A DNA stretch of 64,000 bases from Actinopolymorpha cephalotaxi (GCF_013408535.1 NZ_JACBZA010000001.1:3370850-3434849), one strand, 5' to 3'. Counted from the stretch's first letter, positions 17,368 through 26,452 are shown. Numbers and translations: made by a program. The notes: generated from the sequence alone by a model not told the origin.

Positions 17368-19065
17368 GTGGCTGACACCAAGAGCCACGATTCGGTCGTG
17401 TCACCTGACAACCCCTGGCCGTCCCAGTCGTCGGGGCAATCCTCCGAATCACGGCACCCGGCGGGAAAGCCCGATCCGGTTCTGGAAGGCATCGTCGAGG
17501 CGGCATGTCGCCTCGGCGGCCGTCGCTGCGGCCTGTTGATGCTTCATATCGGAGGAGTCGTCCCAAAAACCATCACCAGTGGCTTTCGGACCAGTCCCGA
17601 TATCGGTTGGGATCCCCTGATAAGGCAGTTGCACGACCTCACCCGCGACACGAAGGATCCGGTCCGTCTCAACGACCTGTCCCGATACCCGGCAGCCCAT
17701 CGAACTCTTCGCCGGCATCTTCCGCGAGCCCATGGTCTCCTCGTGGTGCCGATCCGCAAAGGGCCTGACCTCCAGGGTTATCTCTGCGTCGTATCCGAGG
17801 AGCAGGAGCCACAGTTCACCACCGGCGACGAACACACCGTGGCCACCCTTGTCAGCGCCACGTACAGCGCTATCGAGAACGTCGAACTACACGACAGCCA
17901 ACGTCGACGTCACGGCTGGCCCGACATCGCCACAGAAGTCGCCAAACTCCTGCTCGGAGAAGTTGACCTCGATCGAGCCATGCGGTTGGTGACGCAGCGT
18001 CTGCGCGATCTCGCCGGCGCCGACTGCACCGCGATCGCCCTGACCGACCCCGCAGACCCCGACGGGGCGCTGCAGGGAATCCTCGAGTGGTCCCGGATGT
18101 GCGCCGTCCACATCCGTCTCCCGCGCAGAGGCATGGTGGGTGAGGCGTTGCAGCGGGGCCGTCCGGTGATCGTCGACGACGCCGTTCTCGAACCTGGGGC
18201 GGACCTGCTTCTTGACTGGGCGGCCGAAACCGCCCCCATCGGCACCGCAATGTTCATTCCCCTTGTCACCCGCGACCACATCGTCGGGGTGTTGTTCTCC
18301 GGATGGCGCCAGGACGCCCCGCTGGCGGAATGCGCCAAAGCCGAAAAAACCCTCGTCAGCATCTTTGCCGAGCAGATCACTCCCGTCCTCCAACGCGTCG
18401 AACAGCAAAGACTCGGTGTCCAGGACCGCCTGACCGAAGACCGCGAACAGCTTGCCGGCAAGCTCTGTAACGTAGCGATGGAACGCATGCTCGCCATCAG
18501 TACACAGCTGCACAGCATCGAGGGACGCTCCACCGACAGCGAACTCCGCCAACGCCTCACCCACGAAGTCGGCCAGCTCGACGACTCCCTCCAACAACTG
18601 CGCGCGACGATCTTCGGCATCGACGTTCCGGACCCACATCCCTCCCCCACCGGCGACGAGCCGCAGCCGTCGGTGTCCGACTCTCTACTCCACGAACTCG
18701 ACTCCTCCCTGACCTTTCTCGGGTTCGTGCCACGCCTGGTCATCCAGGGGTCCCTCTGCAACATCTCCCCAAGACTGGGAGTCGAACTGACCAACGCCGT
18801 CCGCGAAAGCTTGGCAAGTGCGGCCCCCTTCTCGCCTCGGAGTGTCGAGGTGGTTGTCCGCGCATCGGCAACCCACCTCAATCTCCAGGTGACCGACGAC
18901 GCCCAAACTCGCGGCCCGGACCGCGCGACCTGCCCTGCGGAGCTGCGGGCCCGCGCCAACCGCCTCGGCGGCACATGCACATGCCGAACAGACGGGCGCC
19001 ACAACATCCTCAACTGGACCATCCCCACCGGCTCAGGCACGGTTGGCGCAGCCGCTCGAGCCTAA
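17368..19065 (+). CDS. DosS-like double-GAF protein with a degenerate histidine kinase core
   Basis: 565 residues with the layout of a DosS-type kinase: GAF (about 38-175), GAF (about 190-345), a dimerisation helix and a HATPase-like end. The phosphoacceptor motif DLHDQ is replaced: DREQLAGKLCNVAMERML has Cys367 where His should be. The N-box has Ser484 for Asn, and the G1 box DDGxG reads DDAQTR (Ala512). It should therefore not autophosphorylate or bind ATP normally, although the fold may be kept. The GTG at 17368 lies 45 bases after kaiC, so it is probably the third gene of the operon and may be the output or input partner of KaiC. Its last four bases overlap the stop of the convergent isomerase gene. 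Confidence 0.75.
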   Translation: MADTKSHDSVVSPDNPWPSQSSGQSSESRHPAGKPDPVLEGIVEAACRLGGRRCGLLMLHIGGVVPKTITSGFRTSPDIGWDPLIRQLHDLTRDTKDPVRLNDLSRYPAAHRTLRRHLPRAHGLLVVPIRKGPDLQGYLCVVSEEQEPQFTTGDEHTVATLVSATYSAIENVELHDSQRRRHGWPDIATEVAKLLLGEVDLDRAMRLVTQRLRDLAGADCTAIALTDPADPDGALQGILEWSRMCAVHIRLPRRGMVGEALQRGRPVIVDDAVLEPGADLLLDWAAETAPIGTAMFIPLVTRDHIVGVLFSGWRQDAPLAECAKAEKTLVSIFAEQITPVLQRVEQQRLGVQDRLTEDREQLAGKLCNVAMERMLAISTQLHSIEGRSTDSELRQRLTHEVGQLDDSLQQLRATIFGIDVPDPHPSPTGDEPQPSVSDSLLHELDSSLTFLGFVPRLVIQGSLCNISPRLGVELTNAVRESLASAAPFSPRSVEVVVRASATHLNLQVTDDAQTRGPDRATCPAELRARANRLGGTCTCRTDGRHNILNWTIPTGSGTVGAAARA

Positions 19066-19850
19066 CGCGGTCTCTGACGCTCCTCGATCACGCGGCGGAG
19101 TATCTCGGTCGACGCGACGGACTCCACGGTCGGCTGGTACTCCAGGCCGAGCGGACCGACGTAGCCGGACGCCTCGAGGTCGTCGAGCAGCTTCGCCCAG
19201 TCCAGCGTTCCCGTTCCGGCTTCGTGCCGCCCCGGCACGTCCGCGACCTGGACGTGCCGCACGAGGTCCACGGCGTCGGTGAGGACCGTCCTGACGTCCT
19301 CGCCCATGACGAGTGAGTGGTAGGCGTCGTAGAGCACCGCGACCTCGGGTCGTCCGACCTCGCGGACGATCGCGACCGTCTCCGGCGTCGAGTCGAGGAA
19401 ACAGCCGGGGTGGTCGACGCGGGAATTGAGGTTCTCCAGCACGATGCCGACGCCGGAGCCCGCCACGATGTCCGCCGCCCGCCTCAGAAACTCCACGAGC
19501 GTGGCCCGCTGCTCCCGGGGTTCGACGCCATCGAGGATCGTTCCACCGGTCACCACGAAGTGCCGTACGCCGATCCGCTGCGCGACCGGCAGAGCGTCGG
19601 CGAGCGCGGCGAGGTTCGGTTCGAGCTGAGCCGTGTCGCCCGGCTCCCCGACCGGTGCGGTCACGACCATGATCGTCACGCCGGTCTCACGAAGAGCCGC
19701 GGCGTAGTCGGCTGCCTGGTCGGCGGTGGGCAGCGGCCACGTGTCGACGAATCGGAACCCGGCCGAGGCGGCGGCCCGGACCCGGTCCGCGGGCGAGGGC
19801 CCGGCCTCGGTGAACAACCACGTCAGGTTGGGCGACAGCTCGAAGGTCAC
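19062..19850 (-). CDS. Hydroxypyruvate-isomerase-like TIM-barrel protein
   Basis: 262 residues of the xylose-isomerase-like TIM-barrel family. The start FELSPNLTWLFTEAGP is typical of hydroxypyruvate isomerases, and the metal-binding segments VLENLNSR, LYDAYHS, HVQVADVPGRHE and GLEYQP are all present. Such enzymes interconvert hydroxypyruvate and tartronate semialdehyde or related sugar acids. The start is the GTG at 19850 after AGGAGAAG. A degraded copy lies at 14982-15280, so the kaiBC module is bracketed by two copies of this gene. It is divergent from the PIG-L gene. Confidence 0.78.
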   Translation of the reverse strand: MTFELSPNLTWLFTEAGPSPADRVRAAASAGFRFVDTWPLPTADQAADYAAALRETGVTIMVVTAPVGEPGDTAQLEPNLAALADALPVAQRIGVRHFVVTGGTILDGVEPREQRATLVEFLRRAADIVAGSGVGIVLENLNSRVDHPGCFLDSTPETVAIVREVGRPEVAVLYDAYHSLVMGEDVRTVLTDAVDLVRHVQVADVPGRHEAGTGTLDWAKLLDDLEASGYVGPLGLEYQPTVESVASTEILRRVIEERQRPR

Positions 19851-20027
19851 TTCTTCTCCTCGGAGGCGAGTGGGTACCGGTCGATGCACCGGACGAGGTA
19901 CTGGGCGGGGGCGTCAGGGCGAGTGTCCACGTGCACGCCGAGGACGCACAAGCTCGACATCGACGTGCCGACGGTGTAGACGCACTGGAGGGGACCGCGC
20001 CCCGCAGCCTCTACGAGGAGGAGATCG

Positions 20028-20759
20028 ATGTACTTCAAGGACTTCGAACGGGTACTGGCCGTCTACGCGCACCCAGACGACGCGGAGTACCTGTTCGGCG
20101 GCACGGTCGCGCTGCTCACCAACCGTGGCGCCGAGGTCACCTACGTGTGCTGCACCGACGGCCGTAAGAGCGGCTCTGATCCGGACCTGACCGAGGACGA
20201 CGTGGCCCAGGTGCGCGCAGAGGAGCAACGCGCCGCCGCGAAGGTTCTCGGCGTGAAGGAGGTGGCGTTCCTCGGCTACCCCAACGGCAGCCTCGAAGTG
20301 ACACCGGAGCTTCGGCGGGACATCGTCCGGCAGATCCGCCGCCATCGGCCGCAACTGATCCTCACCCTGGATCCGCGGCGCGCCCTCGACCTCCCGATCG
20401 AGATCTCGCACCGCGAGCACATGAACGTCGGCGAGGCGACCATGGTGGCCGCCTTCCCGGAGGCCGGCACGCCGCGGATGTATCCGGAGCTGGCCGACGA
20501 AGGGCTGACGCCACACCGGGTGAGCGACATCTGGATCCCGGCCGTCGGAGATGCCAACCGGTACATCGACACCACCGATGTCGTCGAGCAGAAGGTGCGC
20601 GCGTTCCAGTGCCATGTCAGCCAGTACGGCGAACGCCCGGGGCGGCCGGCTTGGACGTTCGACAGCTCAGGCTGGTCCCCGATGCAGAAGGCGATGCGGG
20701 CCGCGGGTGAGATGATCGGCGCCGAGTTCGCCGAGAGCTTCCGGGCCGTGACCATCTGA
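20028..20759 (+). CDS. PIG-L/LmbE-family deacetylase
   Basis: 243 residues. The zinc-binding signature AHPDDAEYLFGG lies near the N-terminus, followed by VTYVCCTDGRKSG and the third ligand region ISHREHMNVG. The family includes MshB (GlcNAc-Ins deacetylase) and the mycothiol S-conjugate amidase Mca; the sequence is not close enough to name either. GAGGAGGAG lies just before the ATG. A role in deacylating an N-acetyl-glucosaminyl or similar conjugate is likely, with the substrate unknown. Confidence 0.82.
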   Translation: MYFKDFERVLAVYAHPDDAEYLFGGTVALLTNRGAEVTYVCCTDGRKSGSDPDLTEDDVAQVRAEEQRAAAKVLGVKEVAFLGYPNGSLEVTPELRRDIVRQIRRHRPQLILTLDPRRALDLPIEISHREHMNVGEATMVAAFPEAGTPRMYPELADEGLTPHRVSDIWIPAVGDANRYIDTTDVVEQKVRAFQCHVSQYGERPGRPAWTFDSSGWSPMQKAMRAAGEMIGAEFAESFRAVTI

Positions 20760-20795
20760 GGTGGCTGGGCCCTACGACGTTGGGCACGGCAAGGA

Positions 20796-22703
20796 TCACT
20801 TGACGATGACGGTGGTGCTGCCGGTCAGGTTGCTGCTCCGGCCGCTCACCTCGACGGTGTGCTCACCCGGCGCCAACGGGCCGGGCAGTGCTATCCGGAC
20901 GTCGAGAGTGCCGGTCGGAGACGCGGCCAGATCGGCAGCCGAGACCGTTTTTCCGTCCACACTCACCCGCACCGGTTCGTCGTCGGCCAGCAACTCGGTC
21001 GACACCGAAAGCTGGTCACCGCTCGCGGAGGCCTCGACGTCGAGGAACGTCGTCGCCTGCTGGATCGGCGCACCGACTCCCAACGGGGCAAGGGTGTCTG
21101 CCGGCAACCGCCGGGGGCGGTCGCACCTGGAGGTGTCCCAGATCGTGCCGTATCCACTGCGTACGTCGGCGAACGGAATGTCGCCGCCGGTGATCTTCTC
21201 GGTGATCGCGCAGGTCTCGCCCGGCGTCGGGTAGGCGTCGTTCTGGATCGTGTACTTGCCCGAGAGCTGGCCGGTGAAGCCGATCCGGTTCAGCGGCCGC
21301 CATCCGTTGCCGGCGTGGTAGATCGCCGCGTTGCTGTACGCGGCCTGCCGAACCCGTCCTTCGGTGAAGGACCCGTCGCGGAGGAAGTCCTCGAGGAAGG
21401 AGTACAACCCGGTCAGCTGGAGCGGTGTCGCGGACGGGCGTTCGGTCCTGACCGTCATCAGCTTGAGCCAGTTCGGACGCCGGCCGATCGGTTCGGTGTT
21501 CAGCCACGCGGTCACGATCTGCGCGTGGTTGCCCCGCGTCGCGTCCGGCTGGTTGGTGATCATGGTCGCGTACGTCCTGCCGACCTTCCAGTCGAACGGG
21601 ATCCGGATGCTCGGCCCGCCCGCGTACTCACCATGGATGACGAAGTCGCCGTGGCCGATCCGGTACAGCACCTTCGAGGTCAGCCTGTCGTCGGGAACCG
21701 TGCCCCGGTTGGGGCCGAAGATCGAGAAGATCGCGATTTTGCTGCCGTCGTCGAGTTGCTGGATGCCGTAGTAGCCGCCGCTGTAGCCGTTGGTCATGAA
21801 GTACGTCGAGGGAACCGACGACTGCACGGTGATCTCGTTGTAGAAGGCGGTGGCTCCCTCGGGCACCACCCCGGAGGCCGGGAAGTAGCGCAGGTGCGTC
21901 GAGGGATCGGCGTTCTCCCAGTAGTTGAAGGGTCCGCATGCCTCCTTCCCCTCGACCCGCGGATCGCACGGCACACCGTCGTCCTCCGGCTGCGGGGTCC
22001 GGCCCAGCACGGAGTCGACCGCGAACGGCTTGCCGACGGTGACGACCCGCAGGTCGTACAGATGGACCGAACCGATGCTCGCCATGGTGAGGCTGCGCAC
22101 CGTCTTGGACGGGTCGATGTTCACGCCGACCATGAAGACCGCGTAGTCGGTTCCGAGATCCACATCGGGCGCCGCGGCGGTGTTGCGGCCGGCGACGGTG
22201 GTCGCGATCGTCGACAGGTGGAGAGGGTCGGCGGCGGATTTGGTGTAGGCGGGCATCCCGACCCACAGCCGCTTGCTGGACCGGTCGGTGTAGTGCACCG
22301 TGAGGTCGAGGCCGGAGAAGCCACCCGCGGTGCCGAGGAAGGCGATCGCGTTGCCGCTGCCGGACACGCCGATCGTCGTTTCCGCCGGGCTCGGGGTGAA
22401 GTTGTCGGGCTCGCCCGCAGCGACGTCAGGCATGGTGAAGTCGAGGCCGTCCACATCGACGTCCGCGCCGGGACCGTACCCCGCAGCGGCTATCGCCGAG
22501 GCGCGGAACGAACTGCCCGCACTGTCGAGTTGACCGCGCTGATGGGTGCCGGCGTCGGTGATCGAGACGTTGTTGCGGATGGCGTCGAGTGAGTCGCCGC
22601 GCGACGCCGCGGCCGGACCACTCCCGGCAAGGCCGGCCGCCACGACACCGACAGCCAGGCCGGCGGCGACACCAAGACGGGCCAGACGACCTACTCCAGG
22701 CAT
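20796..22703 (-). CDS. Secreted DUF3472-type protein
   Basis: About 635 residues. A Sec signal peptide (MPGVGRLARLGVAAGLAVGV up to about residue 35) is followed by a carbohydrate-binding-like N-terminal region (about 40-220) whose FSGLDLTVHYTD pattern recalls NPCBM-type modules. The central DUF3472 part (about 250-520) is recognised from YFMTNGYSGGYYGIQ, IAIFSIF and LTGLYSFLEDF. A C-terminal Ig-like stretch follows (ELLADDEPVRVSVDG). DUF3472 proteins are extracellular and associated with polysaccharide use, but have no proven reaction. The ATG at 22703 follows GAGGAG. Confidence 0.75.
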   Translation of the reverse strand: MPGVGRLARLGVAAGLAVGVVAAGLAGSGPAAASRGDSLDAIRNNVSITDAGTHQRGQLDSAGSSFRASAIAAAGYGPGADVDVDGLDFTMPDVAAGEPDNFTPSPAETTIGVSGSGNAIAFLGTAGGFSGLDLTVHYTDRSSKRLWVGMPAYTKSAADPLHLSTIATTVAGRNTAAAPDVDLGTDYAVFMVGVNIDPSKTVRSLTMASIGSVHLYDLRVVTVGKPFAVDSVLGRTPQPEDDGVPCDPRVEGKEACGPFNYWENADPSTHLRYFPASGVVPEGATAFYNEITVQSSVPSTYFMTNGYSGGYYGIQQLDDGSKIAIFSIFGPNRGTVPDDRLTSKVLYRIGHGDFVIHGEYAGGPSIRIPFDWKVGRTYATMITNQPDATRGNHAQIVTAWLNTEPIGRRPNWLKLMTVRTERPSATPLQLTGLYSFLEDFLRDGSFTEGRVRQAAYSNAAIYHAGNGWRPLNRIGFTGQLSGKYTIQNDAYPTPGETCAITEKITGGDIPFADVRSGYGTIWDTSRCDRPRRLPADTLAPLGVGAPIQQATTFLDVEASASGDQLSVSTELLADDEPVRVSVDGKTVSAADLAASPTGTLDVRIALPGPLAPGEHTVEVSGRSSNLTGSTTVIVK

Positions 22704-22820
22704 CCGAACTCCTCGTGTCGGGATGATCACCGACCCAACCAAGGAGCGGGCGCGCGCGTCAATCCGCGGTCCAGGATCGGCCGAGCGGAGGACGCGCCGG
22801 TCGGCACCCGCCTGCGGGAT

Positions 22821-23063
22821 TCAGGTGCCGGGGCCGTCGGGCGGTGGGTGCTCCTCGTACTCCTCCAGCACCTGGACCGCGTCGAGCAACCCGCGCAGGC
22901 TGATCTCCTCGCGTTCGACGTCCGTGGGATCGAACAGCCAGTCCGTGACCGGTAGGCCGGCCACCTCCTCAGGGTGGCTGGCCACCGCCTCGGCCACCTC
23001 CTCCTCGATCTCGAGTTCCAGCTCGTGCAGGTGTTGTCCGTCGTCCCCGTCGGAGGTGCCCAT
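22821..23063 (-). CDS. Small acidic hypothetical protein
   Basis: 80 residues, extremely rich in Glu and Asp (for example LELEIEEEVAEAVASHPEEVAG), predicted helical and soluble. AGGAGAAA lies six bases before the ATG. It follows the 48-residue gene and the NAD(P)-binding protein gene on the same strand and may be the third gene of that operon. No family recognised. Confidence 0.6.
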   Translation of the reverse strand: MGTSDGDDGQHLHELELEIEEEVAEAVASHPEEVAGLPVTDWLFDPTDVEREEISLRGLLDAVQVLEEYEEHPPPDGPGT

Positions 23064-23111
23064 GGTTTCTCCTATGTCAGCAGCGGGGGCGGGCGAGCGA
23101 GCACTGCGATC

Positions 23112-23258
23112 TCAGGACGGACGTGGTGCCCTCAGGTGTTCGCGCCGGGTGAGTTCCTCGTCCTCCACGAGTGTCAACATCGGCTTGCCCGGCTCGCACA
23201 GCATGGTGACGAGGAACCGGACCGGGTCGGACCTCGGCCTGGTGTGAACGTCGGGCAT
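23112..23258 (-). CDS. 48-residue hypothetical protein
   Basis: A short frame beginning MPDVHTRPRSDPVRFLVTML and ending LRAPRPS. It has a perfect GGAGGT ribosome binding site four bases before the ATG; this site overlaps the stop codon of the preceding NAD(P)-binding protein gene, so the two are probably coupled. The middle part (MLCEPGKPMLTLVEDEELTRRE) could form a small strand-helix unit. No family recognised. The tight arrangement is the main support. Confidence 0.55.
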   Translation of the reverse strand: MPDVHTRPRSDPVRFLVTMLCEPGKPMLTLVEDEELTRREHLRAPRPS

Positions 23259-23260
23259 GA

Positions 23261-24016
23261 CTACCTCCGGGTCAGGTTGTGGGCGAGCCAGTCGCGGTAG
23301 CGGGTCGTTGCGAGCGTGGCGCCGTTACCGGGTACGAGAGTCCGCTCCCCTGGCACGGTCCCGAAGTACGTCGCCTTCGGGTCGGTCACCACGTGGCGCG
23401 GGTCGTGCCAGGCGGCCAGCGCCTCGCGGAAGAACTCGTCCATCCGGAACTGCTCCGGTCCGCCGGTCTCGATCCGCCCGTTCAACGGCTCACCCACCGC
23501 GACCCGTCCGACCACACGGGCCACGTCGTCGCCTGCCATCGGCTGGAAGCGCACGGGCGCGATCCGCACGGCGTTTCCGTCGGTGGCCTCGTCGGCGATG
23601 CCCCTGGCGAACTCGAAGAACTGGGTCGCGTGGACGAGGGAGTACGGGATGCCCGACTTCTCGATCAGCTGCTCCTGGGCGATCTTCGCCGCGAAGTAGC
23701 CGTTGTCGGGCATACGTTCCGTACCCACCACCGACAGCGCCACGTGGTGACCCACCCCCGCTGACGCCTCGGCGGCGAGCAGGTTGCGGGTGGAGGTCTC
23801 GAAGAACTCCATGACAGCAGAGCGTTCGAACGATGGCGAGTTCGAGACGTCAACGACAACTTGTGCGCCCGTCAGCACCTCCGCCAGTCCGACACCGGTG
23901 AGGGTGTCGACTCCCGTGTTCGGCGCCGCGGCCACCGCCTCGTGTCCGTGCTCACCGAGATACGACATGAGCTTCGACCCGATCAGGCCGGTTCCTCCGA
24001 TGACGACTGTCTTCAT
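23261..24016 (-). CDS. NmrA-like NAD(P)-binding protein (atypical SDR)
   Basis: 251 residues starting MKTVVIGGTGLIGSKL, a glycine-rich Rossmann motif of the atypical short-chain dehydrogenase (NmrA/NAD(P)H-binding) type. Later segments VVVDVSNSPSFE, HVALSVVGTERM and GYFAAKIAQEQLIEKSGIPY are the usual family blocks; the active-site Tyr-x3-Lys appears as YFAAK. Proteins like this act as redox sensors or as reductases of unknown substrate. The ATG at 24016 is in the standard place. It heads a probable three-gene operon with two very small proteins. Confidence 0.78.
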   Translation of the reverse strand: MKTVVIGGTGLIGSKLMSYLGEHGHEAVAAAPNTGVDTLTGVGLAEVLTGAQVVVDVSNSPSFERSAVMEFFETSTRNLLAAEASAGVGHHVALSVVGTERMPDNGYFAAKIAQEQLIEKSGIPYSLVHATQFFEFARGIADEATDGNAVRIAPVRFQPMAGDDVARVVGRVAVGEPLNGRIETGGPEQFRMDEFFREALAAWHDPRHVVTDPKATYFGTVPGERTLVPGNGATLATTRYRDWLAHNLTRR

Positions 24017-24355
24017 TTCGAACCCACCCTCGACTGCCGGGGCATGTGCGGACCGGCCGGTCACGAGCTGGGACGGGACAACCGTCCGAAGGGGTGACAG
24101 CCGGCGCGAGGTTCGCCGAGGTTGTGGCGAAACCTCCTGTGTTCGGCCACCGGTGGGGTCCCCATGGGTACTGCTCCACCGACACCTCTCGACTCACTCA
24201 ACACCTGCGCGCATCGCATGGTCAAGGAGTGCGAGTGTCCTGCGACTGCGAGTTCGAACGCTGTTACCGAGCAGCGTTCGCCTCACGTTCGTCAAGGCGA
24301 ACTTGACGTGTGCTCGGGTGGCGTTCGCGTTCGTCCGCGAGCTCCCAGGACACCC
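24017..24355. other. Intergenic region with overlapping inverted repeats
   Basis: About 340 bases without a convincing gene. Two overlapping inverted repeats occur near its right end: GTTCGCC/GGCGAAC (24276-24302) and CGTCAA/TTGACG around the same GGCGAAC loop (about 24290-24308). They would form mutually exclusive hairpins downstream of the leftward gene ending at 24356, so a terminator is possible. There is no T-tract. Confidence 0.35.
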
Positions 24356-26452
24356 CTAGAGGTCGAGGTCGAAGCGCGGCCGGCTCTTCCGGGGCGCCGC
24401 CGTCACGCCACATGCGGGATCGATGCGAATCCGGGCCAGGTCGCGGCCCTGAGCTCCCCAGGCGAACCAGCCGGTCTCCGGTGCCAGCTGCGGATCGGTC
24501 AGCCACTGGTCGCCGAGCCCGCTGGCCACCAGCTTCTGCTGGGCGAGGTCGGGACCCAGCTGGAAGACGTCGCCGATGAAGACGCTGGTGAAGACCTGTC
24601 CCTGGTGCAGAAGCGTTTCGCCGTAGCTGCCGACATTGCCCTGCTGGACCACCGAAAGGGTGGTGAGGCTCATGCGGAACCACACTCCCGCATCCCTCTT
24701 GTCCACCACGTACGCGTCGCCGTTCGCGATGGTCAGGTCCTGGATGGTGCGCTGACCCGCCAGCGGCCGGACCTGCCACAGTGTCCGGCGGGTCGTGAGG
24801 TCGAAGGCGAGGACGGAGGCGCTGGACTGCACCGGTGTCACATCCCCCCCGCCGATCACGTCGCCGCCGAGGTAGGCGATTCCGTTCTCCGTGTCGACGG
24901 ACAGAACCGACTCGCCGCTCATGATGCCCGGATAGACATCGAGCTTGCCGCTGCTCGGACTGTAAAGCGCGAGGGCGCCGGTGAGGTTACCGGTGCCGGG
25001 CGCGGTCGCCACCGCGATGAGCCCCGTCTGCGGGTCGTAGTCCATGTTCCACGGACGTTCCTGGCCGGTCTGGATCGTCGCGAGCGTGCGTACCTCCTGG
25101 GTGGCCGGATCGAACACGATCAACTGGGTGCTTGGGTACAACGCGGCATAGACCAGATGGTCGAGCACCAACATGGCCTTGACCTCGCCGGGCACGCGCA
25201 CGCGGGTTCGCTCGCCGGTCGCCGGCTTGTACGTGTCGATCGCCCAGTGGCCGCCCACGAACACCTGTCCGTCCTGGTCGTACGCGATCGACTGCGGCCG
25301 GTCGGGCCCGGGTGTCAGGCCGGCGCTCACCAGGTCGGTGAACGTGAATGTGCGCGTCGACGGCGTGACCCACCAGACGCCTCCGCTGCCCGCCGCCCCG
25401 AACAGCCGGCCATCGGGCAGTAGGAACAGCCCACGGGTCTCGTCGTTGGGCGACGGCGTGGCGAGAAGCGTGAGTCCGGCATCGCCGGAGCGGTAGCGGT
25501 ACACCGAGCCGGAGCGGCGGGTCGTCGAGTAGATGGTTCCGTCCGGGGCGACGGCTATCGCGTCGATGAGCGCCTCGTTCGTCGGCAGCTCGGTCGTACG
25601 GAGGTTCGAGCCGTTCTTCTTCATGGTGACCAGTTGCCTGCCGAAGGTCGTGACCAGCCGGTCGCCGTCGACGACGACCGGCCCGAAGGGCTGGTCGCCG
25701 AACGGGCTGAGGTTGCGCACGGCACCGGAGGTTCGGTTCACCGAGACGAGTCGGCCCGGGCTGTACACCGAGGCGTACACGTTGGCGGCGTCGGCCGCGA
25801 TGTAACGCGCATACTGCGCGCCGGGCACCGGCCGCGCGATACGCCGGAAGGCGCCGGTCGAAGGCTTGACTTCCCAGATCCCGCCGTCCGGATACGTCGC
25901 CGCGTAGACGGTGCCGTCGGGTGCGGTGGTCAGCGCCCAGATGTATCCACTGGTGCCCCCGAGACGGCCGATCAACGTCACCCTGCCGGTGGCGGGGTCG
26001 TACCTGTAGAGGTCTGGCACGGCATACATGCCGACGTACACCAGACCCCCCGACACCGTGGTCGCCCATCCGCCTTCGCCGGTGGGCAGAGTTGCCGTGG
26101 TGGCGACCGTGCGTGTGGACATGTCGATCACAGCAAGTCGAGCCGGCACCACGCCGCGGGTGACGACGTAGGCGTTGCTGCCAAGGACAGTCGCACCCAC
26201 GATGGCGTCCGACATCGTTGCCGGTCCGAAGGTCTGTACGCCCGGACCCGTGCAGTCTGACTCGGTGGCCGAGGGGCTGCCCGCGGGTCGTGCCGAGCGG
26301 CCGCTTCCGTCAGCCGGCACACCTGCGACGTTGTCGTCTCGAGCCGCACGAGTTGTCGCCTGAGCGTCGCCGGGCAGTACAGCTGCGACCGCCACGATGG
26401 CGACCAGAGAACACGCCAGCCGGCGTACCTGAGATCGGCTCTGGCCCCGCAT
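24356..26452 (-). CDS. Secreted beta-propeller protein
   Basis: About 698 residues. The signal peptide (VRRLACSLVAIVAVAAVLPG, cut near 35) is followed by many repeats with the pattern of YVTN/NHL-type propellers: for example LAVIDMSTRTVATTATLPTG, DLYRYDPATGRVTLIGRLGG, GTVYAATYPDGGIWEVKPST and LIVFDPATQEVRTLATI. Probably two propellers are present. No catalytic motif was recognised, so a binding or scaffolding role outside the cell is more likely than an enzyme. The ATG at 26452 begins the signal sequence; a second start 63 bases upstream would add a charged leader and is less likely. Confidence 0.7.
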   Translation of the reverse strand: MRGQSRSQVRRLACSLVAIVAVAAVLPGDAQATTRAARDDNVAGVPADGSGRSARPAGSPSATESDCTGPGVQTFGPATMSDAIVGATVLGSNAYVVTRGVVPARLAVIDMSTRTVATTATLPTGEGGWATTVSGGLVYVGMYAVPDLYRYDPATGRVTLIGRLGGTSGYIWALTTAPDGTVYAATYPDGGIWEVKPSTGAFRRIARPVPGAQYARYIAADAANVYASVYSPGRLVSVNRTSGAVRNLSPFGDQPFGPVVVDGDRLVTTFGRQLVTMKKNGSNLRTTELPTNEALIDAIAVAPDGTIYSTTRRSGSVYRYRSGDAGLTLLATPSPNDETRGLFLLPDGRLFGAAGSGGVWWVTPSTRTFTFTDLVSAGLTPGPDRPQSIAYDQDGQVFVGGHWAIDTYKPATGERTRVRVPGEVKAMLVLDHLVYAALYPSTQLIVFDPATQEVRTLATIQTGQERPWNMDYDPQTGLIAVATAPGTGNLTGALALYSPSSGKLDVYPGIMSGESVLSVDTENGIAYLGGDVIGGGDVTPVQSSASVLAFDLTTRRTLWQVRPLAGQRTIQDLTIANGDAYVVDKRDAGVWFRMSLTTLSVVQQGNVGSYGETLLHQGQVFTSVFIGDVFQLGPDLAQQKLVASGLGDQWLTDPQLAPETGWFAWGAQGRDLARIRIDPACGVTAAPRKSRPRFDLDL

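Noticed and set aside
19847-20038. A 63-codon minus-strand frame ending in a GTGA overlap with the isomerase start
   Set aside because: It is antisense to the ribosome binding site and first codons of the PIG-L gene, has no ribosome binding site of its own and no family resemblance. The overlap is probably chance.
23784-24359. Plus-strand frames in the 24017-24355 spacer
   Set aside because: No ribosome binding site and no recognisable domain; Ser/Arg-rich reading typical of non-coding GC-rich DNA.
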